From: Cohnella terricola
Lineage (GTDB): Bacteria; Bacillota; Bacilli; Paenibacillales; Paenibacillaceae
Direction of reading: 5' to 3'
Assembly (NCBI RefSeq): GCF_007786475.1
Contig: NZ_VNJJ01000009.1
Location: forward strand, 127,050 to 182,985
Length of the DNA stretch: 55,936 nt
Shown: positions 8,195-17,067 of the stretch, piece by piece
Numbering within the stretch: the stretch's first letter is position 1
How the letters are laid out: each line of letters begins with the position of its first letter
Program-made: the position numbers and the translations under genes
Notes under the pieces: model-generated
The model's database searches: none
Seen by the model: the letters and a program-made list of their open reading frames with translations, nothing else
What the model was told of the DNA's origin: nothing

Positions 8195-9424
8195 ATGATT
8201 AAAGAAGAGGAAAAGCCGACAATCAAAATGGCCGATCCGACGGGAAACGGCGGAATGCAACGCTATCTTGCATCGCGCGCCCGGGCGATTCCGCCTTCGG
8301 GAATCCGGCGTTTCTTTGATTTGGTCAACGCCAGCAAAGACAAGGACATTATCTCGCTGGGAGTCGGCGAACCCGATTTCGTAACCCCTTGGCGGGTACG
8401 GGACGCGGCCGTCTACTCCCTTGAGAGGGGCCATACGCAGTATACGCCGAACGCAGGATTGCCGGAACTTCGCGAGGCGATAGCGCAGTACTTATCCAAC
8501 GAGTTTCATTTGAGCTACGATCCGGGTAAGGAAATGATGGTAACGGTAGGCGGTAGCGAAGGCATCGATCTGGCGCTTCGCGCGCTGATCGAGCCGGGCG
8601 ACGAGATTCTCGTGCCGGAGCCGTGTTATATTTCCTATTCGCCGATTACTTCGTTAAGCGGCGGAGTTGCCGTAGGGATCGAGACGTTCGCGGAGCATCA
8701 ATTCAAGCTGACGCCGGAAAGCTTAAAAGCTGCCATCACGCCTCGCTCGAAAATTCTCGTGCTTTGTTACCCGAGCAACCCGACGGGCGCGATTATGACG
8801 TACGAAGAGATGCTGCCGATCGCCAAAATCGTCGAAGAGAACGATCTGATCGTGATCTCGGACGAGATTTACGCAGAGCTCACATTTAATGGATCCCATA
8901 CCAGTTTTGCGTCGTTGCCCGGCATGAAGGACCGGACGATCTTGGTCAGCGGTTTTTCCAAGGCGTTCGCGATGACGGGCTGGAGAATGGGATATGCTTG
9001 CGGACATCCGGATCTCATCAGCGCCATGCTCAAAATCCATCAATACACGATTATGAGCGCGCCGACGATGGGGCAGGTTGCCGCTTTGGAGGCTTTGACC
9101 AAAGGCGGCATGGAAGAAAAAGACCGCATGATGGAATCGTACAACCAAAGACGCCGCCTCGTCGTTCAAGGGTTTAGGGACATGGGATTGGAATGCCATG
9201 AGCCGCAAGGAGCGTTCTACGCGTTTCCTTCCGTTCGTTCGACCGGTTTGACATCGGAACAGTTCGCCGAGCGTCTGCTGCTCGAAGGAAAAGTCGCCGC
9301 GGTGCCAGGTCACGTCTTCGGCAAAGGCGGCGAAGGGTTCCTGCGTTGCTGCTACGCGACCTCGGTTTCGCAATTGACTGAGGCGCTGGAGAGGATCCAC
9401 CTATTTCTTAGAAGTTTGGAATAA
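8195..9424 (+). CDS. Class I/II aminotransferase (PatA/AspC-like)
   Basis: 409 residues, fold-type I. Visible landmarks are SLGVGEPDFVTP, YPSNPTG, DEIYAEL and the PLP-lysine motif SGFSKAFAMTGWRMG (K256). This is the subgroup containing PatA and aspartate/aromatic aminotransferases; the amino donor cannot be read from sequence. A 30-residue N-terminal extension precedes the fold. It sits behind an Lrp-family regulator, a frequent pairing in Bacillota. No clear terminator follows. Confidence 0.85.
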   Translation: MIKEEEKPTIKMADPTGNGGMQRYLASRARAIPPSGIRRFFDLVNASKDKDIISLGVGEPDFVTPWRVRDAAVYSLERGHTQYTPNAGLPELREAIAQYLSNEFHLSYDPGKEMMVTVGGSEGIDLALRALIEPGDEILVPEPCYISYSPITSLSGGVAVGIETFAEHQFKLTPESLKAAITPRSKILVLCYPSNPTGAIMTYEEMLPIAKIVEENDLIVISDEIYAELTFNGSHTSFASLPGMKDRTILVSGFSKAFAMTGWRMGYACGHPDLISAMLKIHQYTIMSAPTMGQVAALEALTKGGMEEKDRMMESYNQRRRLVVQGFRDMGLECHEPQGAFYAFPSVRSTGLTSEQFAERLLLEGKVAAVPGHVFGKGGEGFLRCCYATSVSQLTEALERIHLFLRSLE

Positions 9425-9470
9425 AAATGAATTATTTACAAAAGTCATATCCAAGTTGATTATGTTTTGC

Positions 9471-9476
9471 TATAAT
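9471..9476 (+). promoter_or_regulatory. Candidate -10 box before the Spo0E-like gene
   Basis: TATAAT 56 bp before the start codon; no good -35 at 16-18 bp spacing. Confidence 0.3.
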
Positions 9477-9531
9477 AACCATGATTTTCGGCCCGCCTAG
9501 AATATATTTCGTCTTGAGAAGGGGGAGTTTC

Positions 9532-9774
9532 ATGGCTGCGGCAGAACATAAATCCACATCGATGTCGTCTTTACAAGCCGATACACCCATTATTTCTCAT
9601 TATCCGCGCAGAGCTGCGGAACTAGCGGAAGAAATCGACGATTTGCGAAAAGCCATGACGGATACGTTTCTGAAAGAGCATTCCTTGGTCGCCGATTCGG
9701 TTATTCAATTAAGCAGGCAATTGGATATGAAGATCAACGAGTATATGAAATACATTCGCTTATGTCGGGAGTAG
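9532..9774 (+). CDS. Spo0E-family aspartyl-phosphate phosphatase
   Basis: 80 residues. The C-terminal half has the helix-hairpin of Spo0E-like phosphatases with the signature S-R-Q-L-D (LSRQLDMKINEYMKYI), the S-x3-D motif needed for dephosphorylating Spo0A~P. The frame opens at 9481, but AAGGGGGAG (9519-9526) positions ATG 9532. A polar N-terminal extension of about 30 residues is unusual for the family. It is monocistronic between a promoter-like region and a terminator. Expected role: delaying sporulation. Confidence 0.8.
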   Translation: MAAAEHKSTSMSSLQADTPIISHYPRRAAELAEEIDDLRKAMTDTFLKEHSLVADSVIQLSRQLDMKINEYMKYIRLCRE

Positions 9775-9776
9775 GA

Positions 9777-9806
9777 CCGGTGAACATCTCACCGGCCTCT
9801 TTTTTC
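9777..9806 (+). terminator. Intrinsic terminator
   Basis: CCGGTGA and TCACCGG around a 5-base loop, then CCTC and six T. Confidence 0.85.
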
Positions 9807-9867
9807 TTTTTGGTGAAAAAGCGTTTGTGCTATAGTAAATATAAACAACGGGTAAGGAGGACGGGGG

Positions 9868-10449
9868 ATGCTGTGGGTCGTTACCGGCGCAATCGGCAGC
9901 GGTAAATCGGATTTCGCTGTAGAGCTTGCGTTATCCGCGGGCAGCGAGGGGATTCGATTAAGCTGTCCTCCGTTCCCGTTTCCGAATAGTACCGATCATT
10001 CGCGGGCAGCGAAGGAGCGTGACGGTAAGTTTCTGTGGACTTCATCGGAGGCGGACGAGTCCCTCGCTCATAAGCTGCACGCGATTAATATGGAATCCAA
10101 TATCTTTCGCGCCGAGCGCCGCGTGATCGTCGTCGATAGCCTATCGGGATGGCTTCGTCTCATGTACAATCCGAAGGCCGACCGAGGTACCGATATGGAG
10201 AAATGGGTGGACGCCCGGTGGCGGGAAACGCTGGAAGCGATCTGCAGTTTCGAAGGGAAAATCATCATCGTGACGGAGGAGCCTTCGGCTGGCTTGGATA
10301 TGCCTCCGATCGAACGGGATTTTGTCTATCGACTGGCCGCGGCTAATCGCAAGCTGATGGCGTCCGGGGCTACGTTCTACCGGATGACGGCCGGAATGGC
10401 GACGGAAGTGAAAGGATACCGATTGAAACGAAGGGACGACGAGATATGA
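9868..10449 (+). CDS. cobU: CobU-type adenosylcobinamide kinase/guanylyltransferase, divergent
   Basis: 193 residues with an N-terminal P-loop GAIGSGKS, a VDSLSGWL strand comparable to the CobU VDCLTxWL motif, and a TEEPSAG segment where CobU has NEVGxGIVP. CobU phosphorylates adenosylcobinamide and transfers GMP during assembly of the lower loop of cobalamin. Many of the usual CobU residues differ, including the RHRxxRPxxW region, so the exact reaction is uncertain. Its stop overlaps the start of the corrinoid adenosyltransferase (ATGA at 10446), which supports a corrinoid role. No other cob genes are in the window. Confidence 0.7.
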   Translation: MLWVVTGAIGSGKSDFAVELALSAGSEGIRLSCPPFPFPNSTDHSRAAKERDGKFLWTSSEADESLAHKLHAINMESNIFRAERRVIVVDSLSGWLRLMYNPKADRGTDMEKWVDARWRETLEAICSFEGKIIIVTEEPSAGLDMPPIERDFVYRLAAANRKLMASGATFYRMTAGMATEVKGYRLKRRDDEI

Positions 10450-11021
10450 AAATTTATACGAGAACCGGCGACGAAGGACAAACGTCGGTCATCGGCGCGC
10501 GCGTTCGGAAAGACGATCTCCGCGTGGAAGCGTATGGAACGATAGACGAACTGAACAGCTTCGTCGGGCAGGCGATATCCGTGCTCGCCAAAGATACGGC
10601 GGTCGACTGGACCGACTTGCTGGAGCATCTGACGCTCGTTCAGCATGAATTGTTCGATTGCGGCTCCGATCTCTGCTATGCTTCTCCCGATCCAGAAAAG
10701 ATGAAGGTTACGGCGGAGATGACGGCAAGGCTCGAAGGCTGGATCGACGCATACGATGCCCAGACGCCGCCAATCGAGAAATTTATTTTGCCGGGAGGCA
10801 GCGAGCCGGCTTCGTTGCTTCATGTCTGCCGAACCGTGTGCCGGCGAGCCGAACGCATAGTCGTATCGCTTGCCGCGGAGCAGCCGTGTCCGGACGAGCC
10901 GCGCAAGTACTTGAACAGGCTTTCGGACTTTTTCTTCGCTGCCGCTAGGGCGGCGAACGCCCGTCTCGGCTTGACGGACGCGGAATACGAGAGAAGCGCG
11001 AAAGTATTTCGCCGGAGGTAG
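10446..11021 (+). CDS. Cob(I)alamin adenosyltransferase, PduO type
   Basis: 191 residues with the family signature near the N-terminus (KIYTRTGDEGQTSVIG), the DELNSFVG helix, RRAERIVVSL and YLNRLSDFFFAAAR. These are the ATP and corrin contacts of PduO/MMAB enzymes, which attach the adenosyl group of ATP to cobalt to make coenzyme B12. It is translationally coupled to cobU and followed 8 bp later by the RluA fusion gene. Length is normal and all key motifs are present. Confidence 0.9.
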   Translation: MKIYTRTGDEGQTSVIGARVRKDDLRVEAYGTIDELNSFVGQAISVLAKDTAVDWTDLLEHLTLVQHELFDCGSDLCYASPDPEKMKVTAEMTARLEGWIDAYDAQTPPIEKFILPGGSEPASLLHVCRTVCRRAERIVVSLAAEQPCPDEPRKYLNRLSDFFFAAARAANARLGLTDAEYERSAKVFRRR

Positions 11022-11029
11022 CGGAAAGA

Positions 11030-12388
11030 ATGACGGAGAATAACGGCATAACCGACTATTACGCGCCGATCGAATTCGTCGCCGAAGCGTCGGATGAAGG
11101 CCGCAGATTAAGAGATGTGCTGCGCAAACGAATCGGCATTTCGCGAAGGCTGATGGTTCGACTGAAGACGTCGGAGGAAGGGCTATCCGTTAACGGGCAG
11201 AAAGTATGGCCGAACCATACGATCTCCGAGGGCGACGTGATCAGCCTGCGCATGGAAGCGGAAAGCTCGGAGACGATATTGCCTCAACCGATGGACCTCG
11301 ACATCGTCTTCGAGGACGATCATTTGCTCGTGTTGAACAAGCCGGCGGGCCTTATCGTGCATCCGACGACCGGGCACTATTTGAACACCCTTGCCAACGG
11401 CGTGATGCATTATTGGCAGGAAAAAGGGGAGAAGATCCGTTTCCGCCCGGTGCATCGTCTGGACGAGCATACGTCGGGACTCGTCGTGGTCGCCAAGCAT
11501 CCTCTAGCCCAGCAGCAGCTGTCCGCCCAGATGATGGAAGGCACGGTCCGGAAAGAATACCGGACTTACGTCTATGGACGGCCTCCGGAAACGGAAGGCG
11601 AGATTAACGCTCCGATCGGCCGGCAGACGGAAGATCCGCATCGCCGCGTCGTTCGCGAGGACGGAGCGCCTTCGTTGACGTATTACCGGGTATCGGAGCT
11701 TTACTCGGATCAGGCCAGCGCGATCGACATTCGGCTCGGAACGGGGAGAACGCATCAGATACGGGTTCATATGACGTTTATCGGATGTCCGATTATCGGA
11801 GACGGTTACTATGCGGTCGAGAAATGGAACGAGTCCGATCTTGCCCGGCGATTGGCCGGAACGATCGACCGTCAGGCGCTGCATGCCTACAGGCTTGGTT
11901 TCCGGCATCCGGTAACGGGAATCGAGATGCTGCTGGAAGCCGCTTTGCCGGAAGACATGCGGCGGTTGGAACAGGAATTGGAGAAGCTTGGGAACGAAGA
12001 GATAAAGGAGACCATCGATGTGGCCGCACCGCTAAAAGTCTATCATCTGCCGACCTGCAGCACCTGCAAGGGAGCGATCAAGGCATTGAAGCAGCACGAA
12101 TACGAATTGGATTTGCAAGATATCCGCGAAACGCCGCCTACGCCCGAGGAGCTGTCCAAGCTGATCGCGCTGAGTGGATTGCCGATCGGCAAATTTTATA
12201 ACGTCTCGGGCGAGGTTTATCGGGAGATGGGCTTAAAAGACAAGCTTCCTGCGATGACCGACGAAGAGAAAATCCGGCTGTTATCCTCCAACGGGATGTT
12301 GATAAAGCGGCCGATCGTCTCGGACGGGAGCAAAGTTACGCTCGGTTTCCGGGAGCAGGATTTCGGTCCGGCGTGGGTTAAGCCATGA
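11030..12388 (+). CDS. RluA-family pseudouridine synthase fused to an Spx/ArsC-like domain
   Basis: One 452-residue frame joins two proteins. Residues 1-325 are an RluA-type pseudouridine synthase: an S4-like N-terminus, then HRLDEHTSG with catalytic D145, and RTHQIRVHM. Residues 331-452 are an Spx/ArsC-family thioredoxin fold with a CSTC redox motif (C343, C346). The second part has its own ribosome binding site and GTG at 12020, so the cell may make the fusion, a free C-terminal protein, or both. The following aminotransferase overlaps its stop (ATGA). Each half is full length for its family; the RNA target and redox role are unknown. Confidence 0.85.
   Translation: MTENNGITDYYAPIEFVAEASDEGRRLRDVLRKRIGISRRLMVRLKTSEEGLSVNGQKVWPNHTISEGDVISLRMEAESSETILPQPMDLDIVFEDDHLLVLNKPAGLIVHPTTGHYLNTLANGVMHYWQEKGEKIRFRPVHRLDEHTSGLVVVAKHPLAQQQLSAQMMEGTVRKEYRTYVYGRPPETEGEINAPIGRQTEDPHRRVVREDGAPSLTYYRVSELYSDQASAIDIRLGTGRTHQIRVHMTFIGCPIIGDGYYAVEKWNESDLARRLAGTIDRQALHAYRLGFRHPVTGIEMLLEAALPEDMRRLEQELEKLGNEEIKETIDVAAPLKVYHLPTCSTCKGAIKALKQHEYELDLQDIRETPPTPEELSKLIALSGLPIGKFYNVSGEVYREMGLKDKLPAMTDEEKIRLLSSNGMLIKRPIVSDGSKVTLGFREQDFGPAWVKP
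12005..12022 (+). promoter_or_regulatory. Internal ribosome binding site and GTG start inside the fusion gene
   Basis: AAGGAG at 12005-12010 stands 9 nt before an in-frame GTG at 12020-12022. Starting there gives a 122-residue protein, the usual size of Spx/ArsC-like proteins. Confidence 0.6.
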
Positions 12389-13575
12389 ACAGGCCGATGC
12401 TAAGATCGCAACGGCTTGACCGGCTGGGGTCCGCGATCTTCGCGGAAGTGGCCGGATGGAAGAGCGAAGCGCGGGCCAAAGGGTTATCCGTCATCAACCT
12501 GGACATCGGCAGTCCCGATCGCCCGCCGGAAGAGGAGCTACGGGCTGCTCTGGCGGCTGCCAGCATGCGAGCGGATGCATACCGCTATCCGGGAACGGAA
12601 GGTACGCAGGCTTTCCGAGAGACCGTCGCCAGGTGGTTCTTCCATCGTTTCGGCGTCGAGCTCGATCCGCAGACGGAACTGCTGTCGCTGATGGGCACGC
12701 AAGACGGGCTTGCCCATCTGCCGCTCGCGATTACGGATCCGGGAGACATGGCGCTGCTGCCCGACCCGGGTTATCCGGTCTACGGCGCGGGACTCGCGGT
12801 CGCCGGAGTTGAGGCGGTACCGCTTCCTCTGCTGGAGGAAAACGGATATTTGCCGGATTTCGATGCCGTCCCCGAAGCCATATGGCATAAAATCAAATTC
12901 ATGATTCTGAATTACCCGAGCAACCCACTGTCCGCCACGGCCGACTTAGGATTCTTCGAGAAAGCGGTCTATACCGCTCGCAAACGCGGCATTCTGCTCG
13001 TTCACGACAACGCCTACAGCGAGATGGCGTTCGATGGCTTGCGTCCTCCGAGCGTATTGGAAATTCCGGGCGCATCCGACGTCGCGATGGAATTCCATTC
13101 CCTATCCAAGTCGTACCACTTGGCGGGAACGCGCCTTGGCTTCGCGGCCGGCAACAAGGACGCGATCGCTTCCTTGCGGGCATTGAAGAACAATATCGAT
13201 TTCGGCGTATTCCTGGGCGCGCAAGAAGCCGGGATCGCGGCACTGGAGATGGACATGTCCGCTCCGCGTCCGATCGCGGGCTTATATGAGCGCCGAAGGA
13301 ACGTGTTCGTCCGCGAACTGCGCGAGCAGGGCTGGAATGTACCGTTGCCTAAAGCGACAATGTTTCTGTGGGCTCGCGTTCCGGACGGATGGTCGTCCCG
13401 GGCGTTCTCCCAATCGCTGTTAACGTCCACGGGAGTCGCGTCGATTCCTGGCAACGCGTTCGGAGCGCGTGGGGAAGGATATGTCAGATTGGCGCTCGTA
13501 GAGCAGGAAGACGTATTGCGCGAAGCGGCGAAACGCATTGGCGAGTTTATTCGCAGTTCACAACCGTCGAAATAG
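12385..13575 (+). CDS. Class I/II aminotransferase (DapL/AlaT-like)
   Basis: 396 residues, fold-type I, with NLDIGSPDRPP, LNYPSNPLSATAD and the PLP-lysine motif SLSKSYHLAGTRLGF (K242). It is closer to the LL-diaminopimelate/alanine-type branch than to the PatA-like enzyme at 8195, but substrate assignment is not possible from sequence. ATG overlaps the stop of the fusion gene (12385-12388), so the cobU to aminotransferase set is probably one operon. The gene converges with the CdaR-type regulator with a single base between the stop codons and no terminator in between. Confidence 0.8.
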   Translation: MNRPMLRSQRLDRLGSAIFAEVAGWKSEARAKGLSVINLDIGSPDRPPEEELRAALAAASMRADAYRYPGTEGTQAFRETVARWFFHRFGVELDPQTELLSLMGTQDGLAHLPLAITDPGDMALLPDPGYPVYGAGLAVAGVEAVPLPLLEENGYLPDFDAVPEAIWHKIKFMILNYPSNPLSATADLGFFEKAVYTARKRGILLVHDNAYSEMAFDGLRPPSVLEIPGASDVAMEFHSLSKSYHLAGTRLGFAAGNKDAIASLRALKNNIDFGVFLGAQEAGIAALEMDMSAPRPIAGLYERRRNVFVRELREQGWNVPLPKATMFLWARVPDGWSSRAFSQSLLTSTGVASIPGNAFGARGEGYVRLALVEQEDVLREAAKRIGEFIRSSQPSK

Positions 13576-13576
13576 A

Positions 13577-14674
13577 TCATTCGTTTGAAGGAATAATCCA
13601 CATGGCAAGTTGAAGCTTAAGCGCATCATGAAAGATTTGAGGATTACACCCGGTTTCGGAATGAATTTGCTCCAGACGATAGAGCATGGTGTTCCGGTGA
13701 ATGCCGAGCTGTTTGGACGAAGCGGCAACGTTTAAATCGCAATCCAAATAAACGGATAACGTCTCCCGTATTTTGGGCGTCAGATCAGCTGCGAATTGAT
13801 CGGTAATACGACGCCGTGAACCGGGTGTAATTTCTCGAATGATGGCTTTCCATGATAGATCCTCGTAATAGGACACCCTACCCCCGATGCTTTTATTCCA
13901 ATCCAGAGCCGTCTGGCTTTCCCTATAACTATCCGGAAGCTGATCCAATGCCGTAACCTGCGTTCCGACGCCGATGGCCAAACGGTTTTCCTCTGCGGCC
14001 GGCCAAGGAAATCCTTCGAGAAGCTGCTTGATCTTCTTGGAAGACTGGCCTGAGAAGATGAGCACGTAGTGACCCGAATGATGCAGACTGACGAGTGCGG
14101 TTAGCAAGAAACGGGTCTTAAGTTCATGAAAAAAATAAGGATCAATCTCATCGTTTGCCGGTGAGGACGGCAAGGCGATGATCGCAACCTGGTAAGGAGG
14201 GCGCAGAGCAAAGGGAATCGGCTGCAACCGGCGATTAAACATATCCGCACTTTTGGTACCCTCTGATAGCAAATCATCGGATATCCGATTCACGATCAGT
14301 TGCTTCCAATCTTTCTCGAGGCGGTCTTGCTCTTGCTGCAGCATGAGCTCGACGGCCATTTTAACCAGCTGTACGAAGGATATCACCTCTTCGGGGTCGC
14401 CGGAAATGCCGACCGCTCCCACCACCGCGCCTCTGTATTCGATCGGCATATTAATGCCTGCTTGGACGCCCTTCCACTGTTTCGTTATCTCTTGTCCCAC
14501 GGAGTACGTTTTTTTTTGTTGAATCGCTTCATATGCCGCTTTGTGAAACTGGCCGATGCGCGATTTGTCTCCGCTGGCCAGCACTTTCCCGGAAGCGTCG
14601 AAAATGTTGATGTTACGATTTACGCGCTGCATCGTTTCGGCTACGATCCACTCGGCAAATTCCGGCGTAAGCAT
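13577..14674 (-). CDS. CdaR-type sugar-diacid/glycerate regulator
   Basis: 365 residues. The N-terminal diacid-recognition domain has RNINIFDASGKVLASG and the GINMPIEYRGAVVGAVGISG stretch. A GGDEF-like middle region follows, then a C-terminal PucR-type helix-turn-helix (LNVAASSKQLGIHRNTMLYRLEQI). A GTG at 14680 lies 1 nt from GGAG, so ATG 14674 (7 nt) is chosen. CdaR proteins activate glycerate, glucarate or galactarate genes; the divergent glycerate kinase gene is the obvious target. Confidence 0.9.
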   Translation of the reverse strand: MLTPEFAEWIVAETMQRVNRNINIFDASGKVLASGDKSRIGQFHKAAYEAIQQKKTYSVGQEITKQWKGVQAGINMPIEYRGAVVGAVGISGDPEEVISFVQLVKMAVELMLQQEQDRLEKDWKQLIVNRISDDLLSEGTKSADMFNRRLQPIPFALRPPYQVAIIALPSSPANDEIDPYFFHELKTRFLLTALVSLHHSGHYVLIFSGQSSKKIKQLLEGFPWPAAEENRLAIGVGTQVTALDQLPDSYRESQTALDWNKSIGGRVSYYEDLSWKAIIREITPGSRRRITDQFAADLTPKIRETLSVYLDCDLNVAASSKQLGIHRNTMLYRLEQIHSETGCNPQIFHDALKLQLAMWIIPSNE

Positions 14675-14680
14675 GTGCAC

Positions 14681-14822
14681 ACTCCATTTCGGTATTTTGA
14701 TGTTATGTACATATTAACTAAGTAATATCATCAAATAAAGCCTGTAGTTGTTCATTTTAACTAAAGATAATGAAGGTGAAACGTTGTAAGCTGAAGTCAA
14801 CAAAGAAAAGAGGTCATTCCGC
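14681..14822. promoter_or_regulatory. Divergent control region with two TTAACTAA repeats
   Basis: The 142-bp A+T-rich gap between the regulator and glycerate kinase holds the direct repeat TTAACTAA at 14714-14721 and 14757-14764, 43 bp apart (about four helical turns). They are candidate regulator sites. No confident -35/-10 pair was found. Confidence 0.4.
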
Positions 14823-15968
14823 ATGAAAATTGTGTTGGCACCTGATTCTTACAAAGGAAGCCTGACTGCAGCAAGGGTATGCAGCATTATAGAACGAGCA
14901 ATGAAGGAAGAATTGCCGGATGCCGATATCGTGTCCATACCTATGGCGGATGGAGGGGAGGGTACCGTAGATGCCATCGTGAGAGCGGCTTCGGGCCGAA
15001 TCATCGAGATGACGGTTAGCGGCCCCCTAGGCTTGCCGATTCAGACCTGCTTCGGCGACATCAGTCAGAATTCTGAACGATGCGCCATCATCGAAGTCGC
15101 AAGCTTGTTCGGACTTCCCATGTTGGCGCAGGAGGCGCGTGATCCGCTAAATACGACTTCTAGAGGTCTTGGCGATGCGATCCGTGTCGTATTGGACATG
15201 GGATACCGGAGGTTATACATCGGGTTAGGCGGCAGTTCGACCAATGATGGCGGAATGGGCATGTTATCCGCTCTTGGCGCGCGATTCTATAGCGGGTCAG
15301 GCGAAGAGTTGCGCGGATTCGGACGGGATTTAGCCGCTCTGAATCATATCGATCTATCGGGGTTGGACCCTAGATTGGCGGAGTGTACGCTCATCGCCGC
15401 GAGCGATGTGACCAACCCTTTGCTTGGCCCTCAGGGGGCAACCCATGTGTATGGCCCGCAAAAAGGCGCCGATTCCGAGACGGTAGAAATGTTGGACGAA
15501 GCCATGGGAAAATATGCGGATTTGCTGGAAAGCGCGATGCGCATTCAGAAGCGGGACTCGTCTGGGGCTGGAGCTGCAGGAGGAATCGGATTCGCGTTAA
15601 TGTCGATCGGCGCCCAAATCCGCCCAGGTGCGGAAGTCGTCGGCATGCTCTGTGGATTGGATGAACATATACAAGCGTCTGACTGGGTCCTTACCGGCGA
15701 GGGGAGCAGCGACGGTCAAACGCTCTACGGCAAACTGCCGATCTATGTGGCGCGTAGGGCAAGCGCGGCAGGGAAACCGACGCTATTGCTGTCCGGAAGT
15801 CTGGGGGATAACTGGCAATCGCTGCTTCCTTATTTTACCGGATGTATATCGACCGTGACGCGCCCCTCTTCATTGGAAGAGAGCCTGCTTCAAGCTGAAC
15901 GGAATCTGGATATTGCATCTCGCAACGCCGCCCGGTTACTCTTCAAGGCTCAGTCCTTTCCGAAATGA
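14823..15968 (+). CDS. glxK: Glycerate kinase
   Basis: 381 residues of the GarK/GlxK family. It starts MKIVLAPDSYKGSLTA, followed by PMADGGEGTVDA and GLGGSSTNDGGMGML, the conserved glycerate and ATP-binding motifs. It phosphorylates D-glycerate to 2-phosphoglycerate (occasionally 3-phosphoglycerate), feeding glycolysis. An AGAGGT site precedes the ATG. It is expressed away from a CdaR-type regulator and ends before a strong terminator. No glycerate permease is present beside it. Confidence 0.93.
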   Translation: MKIVLAPDSYKGSLTAARVCSIIERAMKEELPDADIVSIPMADGGEGTVDAIVRAASGRIIEMTVSGPLGLPIQTCFGDISQNSERCAIIEVASLFGLPMLAQEARDPLNTTSRGLGDAIRVVLDMGYRRLYIGLGGSSTNDGGMGMLSALGARFYSGSGEELRGFGRDLAALNHIDLSGLDPRLAECTLIAASDVTNPLLGPQGATHVYGPQKGADSETVEMLDEAMGKYADLLESAMRIQKRDSSGAGAAGGIGFALMSIGAQIRPGAEVVGMLCGLDEHIQASDWVLTGEGSSDGQTLYGKLPIYVARRASAAGKPTLLLSGSLGDNWQSLLPYFTGCISTVTRPSSLEESLLQAERNLDIASRNAARLLFKAQSFPK

Positions 15969-16028
15969 TACGGCATTGAGTATTGAATTTATAAGAGCAA
16001 ACATATTAATTCTCGATTATCCAGACTG

Positions 16029-16056
16029 AAGTCCACGAGAAACGTGGACTTTTTTC
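16029..16056 (+). terminator. Intrinsic terminator after glxK
   Basis: AAGTCCACG and CGTGGACTT around a 5-base loop, then a T-run. The remaining gap to 16213 is A+T-rich with no recognised gene. Confidence 0.9.
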
Positions 16057-16213
16057 TATGGTTCCACTTGTAGAATTAATATCCATCAAATACATAATTC
16101 GACAACAATCGACGCAACCGATTTGTATAATATTCAGTAACATGAGAAAAATGTAAAGTATTCGCTTCATATGTAGAATCAGGTCGTTAAAAATCAGTTC
16201 AGAAAGTAGGAGA

Positions 16214-16882
16214 ATGATGAAAAAATGTCTTTTTTTTATTTTAGGTCTAACCGTTTTATATTGCATGATAGGTAGTTTTTTCGTTATGCTTCTAGCTTTG
16301 TGGGATAACAGTAATGATAGATTTTATGTGTTCGAGAAAGATGTATCTGCAGCAGCATTATCGGGATTACTATTTATTATTTTGCTTGGTATTTATGTAT
16401 TTGTATTTAGGACATTATTAAAAATTAATGAAAAACTTCTGTCCGGTAGTATTTTTCTAGCCATTCTTTTAATATTTTTTACTCCGACCATCATTAATTA
16501 TTCTCATTCTATTTCAGAAGCGATACAGATTAAATCAGCTAAAAAGAAAGTAAATCAGAATGTTATTCATATTATGAATCTAATTGCTGAGAAAAAATTG
16601 CCATACGAAATGGATTTTGATGAAAGTAATTTATATTCAAATTTACATTCATCCGAAACCACTTATATTTTTCTAGAAAAACAATCAAATGAGAAAATCA
16701 GTAAGTCAGAGGTATTAAATTTAGTACATAATTTACCTCTACAAAATACACGATTAACGATACGTGAAGCAAGCCGAGACAATTACATAGCAATTACATT
16801 TAATGAGAATAAAAAAATAACATTCTGTGATCCCGAAGGTACTTGCAAACTAAACAACATTGTTGTAGAGGAGAATTCATGA
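16214..16882 (+). CDS. Membrane protein of unknown family, paralogue A
   Basis: 222 residues. Three hydrophobic helices fill about residues 5-105, then a polar domain of about 115 residues follows. It matches the gene at 17068 along its length: TPTIINYSHSISE against TPVIINAYYQLSE, and LPYEMDFDESNLYSNL against LKYQLDFEKSNKSSNL. Both end with two cysteines a few residues apart. Two ATGs follow AGGAG; the second (16217) is better spaced. The gene is far richer in A+T than its neighbours, which suggests transfer. No family recognised. Confidence 0.65.
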   Translation: MMKKCLFFILGLTVLYCMIGSFFVMLLALWDNSNDRFYVFEKDVSAAALSGLLFIILLGIYVFVFRTLLKINEKLLSGSIFLAILLIFFTPTIINYSHSISEAIQIKSAKKKVNQNVIHIMNLIAEKKLPYEMDFDESNLYSNLHSSETTYIFLEKQSNEKISKSEVLNLVHNLPLQNTRLTIREASRDNYIAITFNENKKITFCDPEGTCKLNNIVVEENS

Positions 16883-17067
16883 ATATGAAGGTAATAACTC
16901 AACTTTTCGCAGCATGAAATCGGCAAACGATCAGAGTCGAAAGCGTCTTTCCTGTCTTCGCAGTGATTTCGTTGATAAGCTCAAGCAACTGTTGCAAGGC
17001 GACTAATATGAAAAAGGAATAAAATTCTGACTAAATATGTAGAATCAATCTATATTCGGAGGAGCAC
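16883..17067. other. Gap between paralogues, with a more GC-rich patch
   Basis: No convincing gene. The part at about 16910-17008 is less A+T-rich than its flanks and reads openly as a short KRLSC...VDKLKQLLQGD peptide before a stop, perhaps the decayed tail of a chromosomal gene. Near the end lies ATATGTAGAATCA (17035-17047), also present upstream of paralogue A. Confidence 0.35.
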
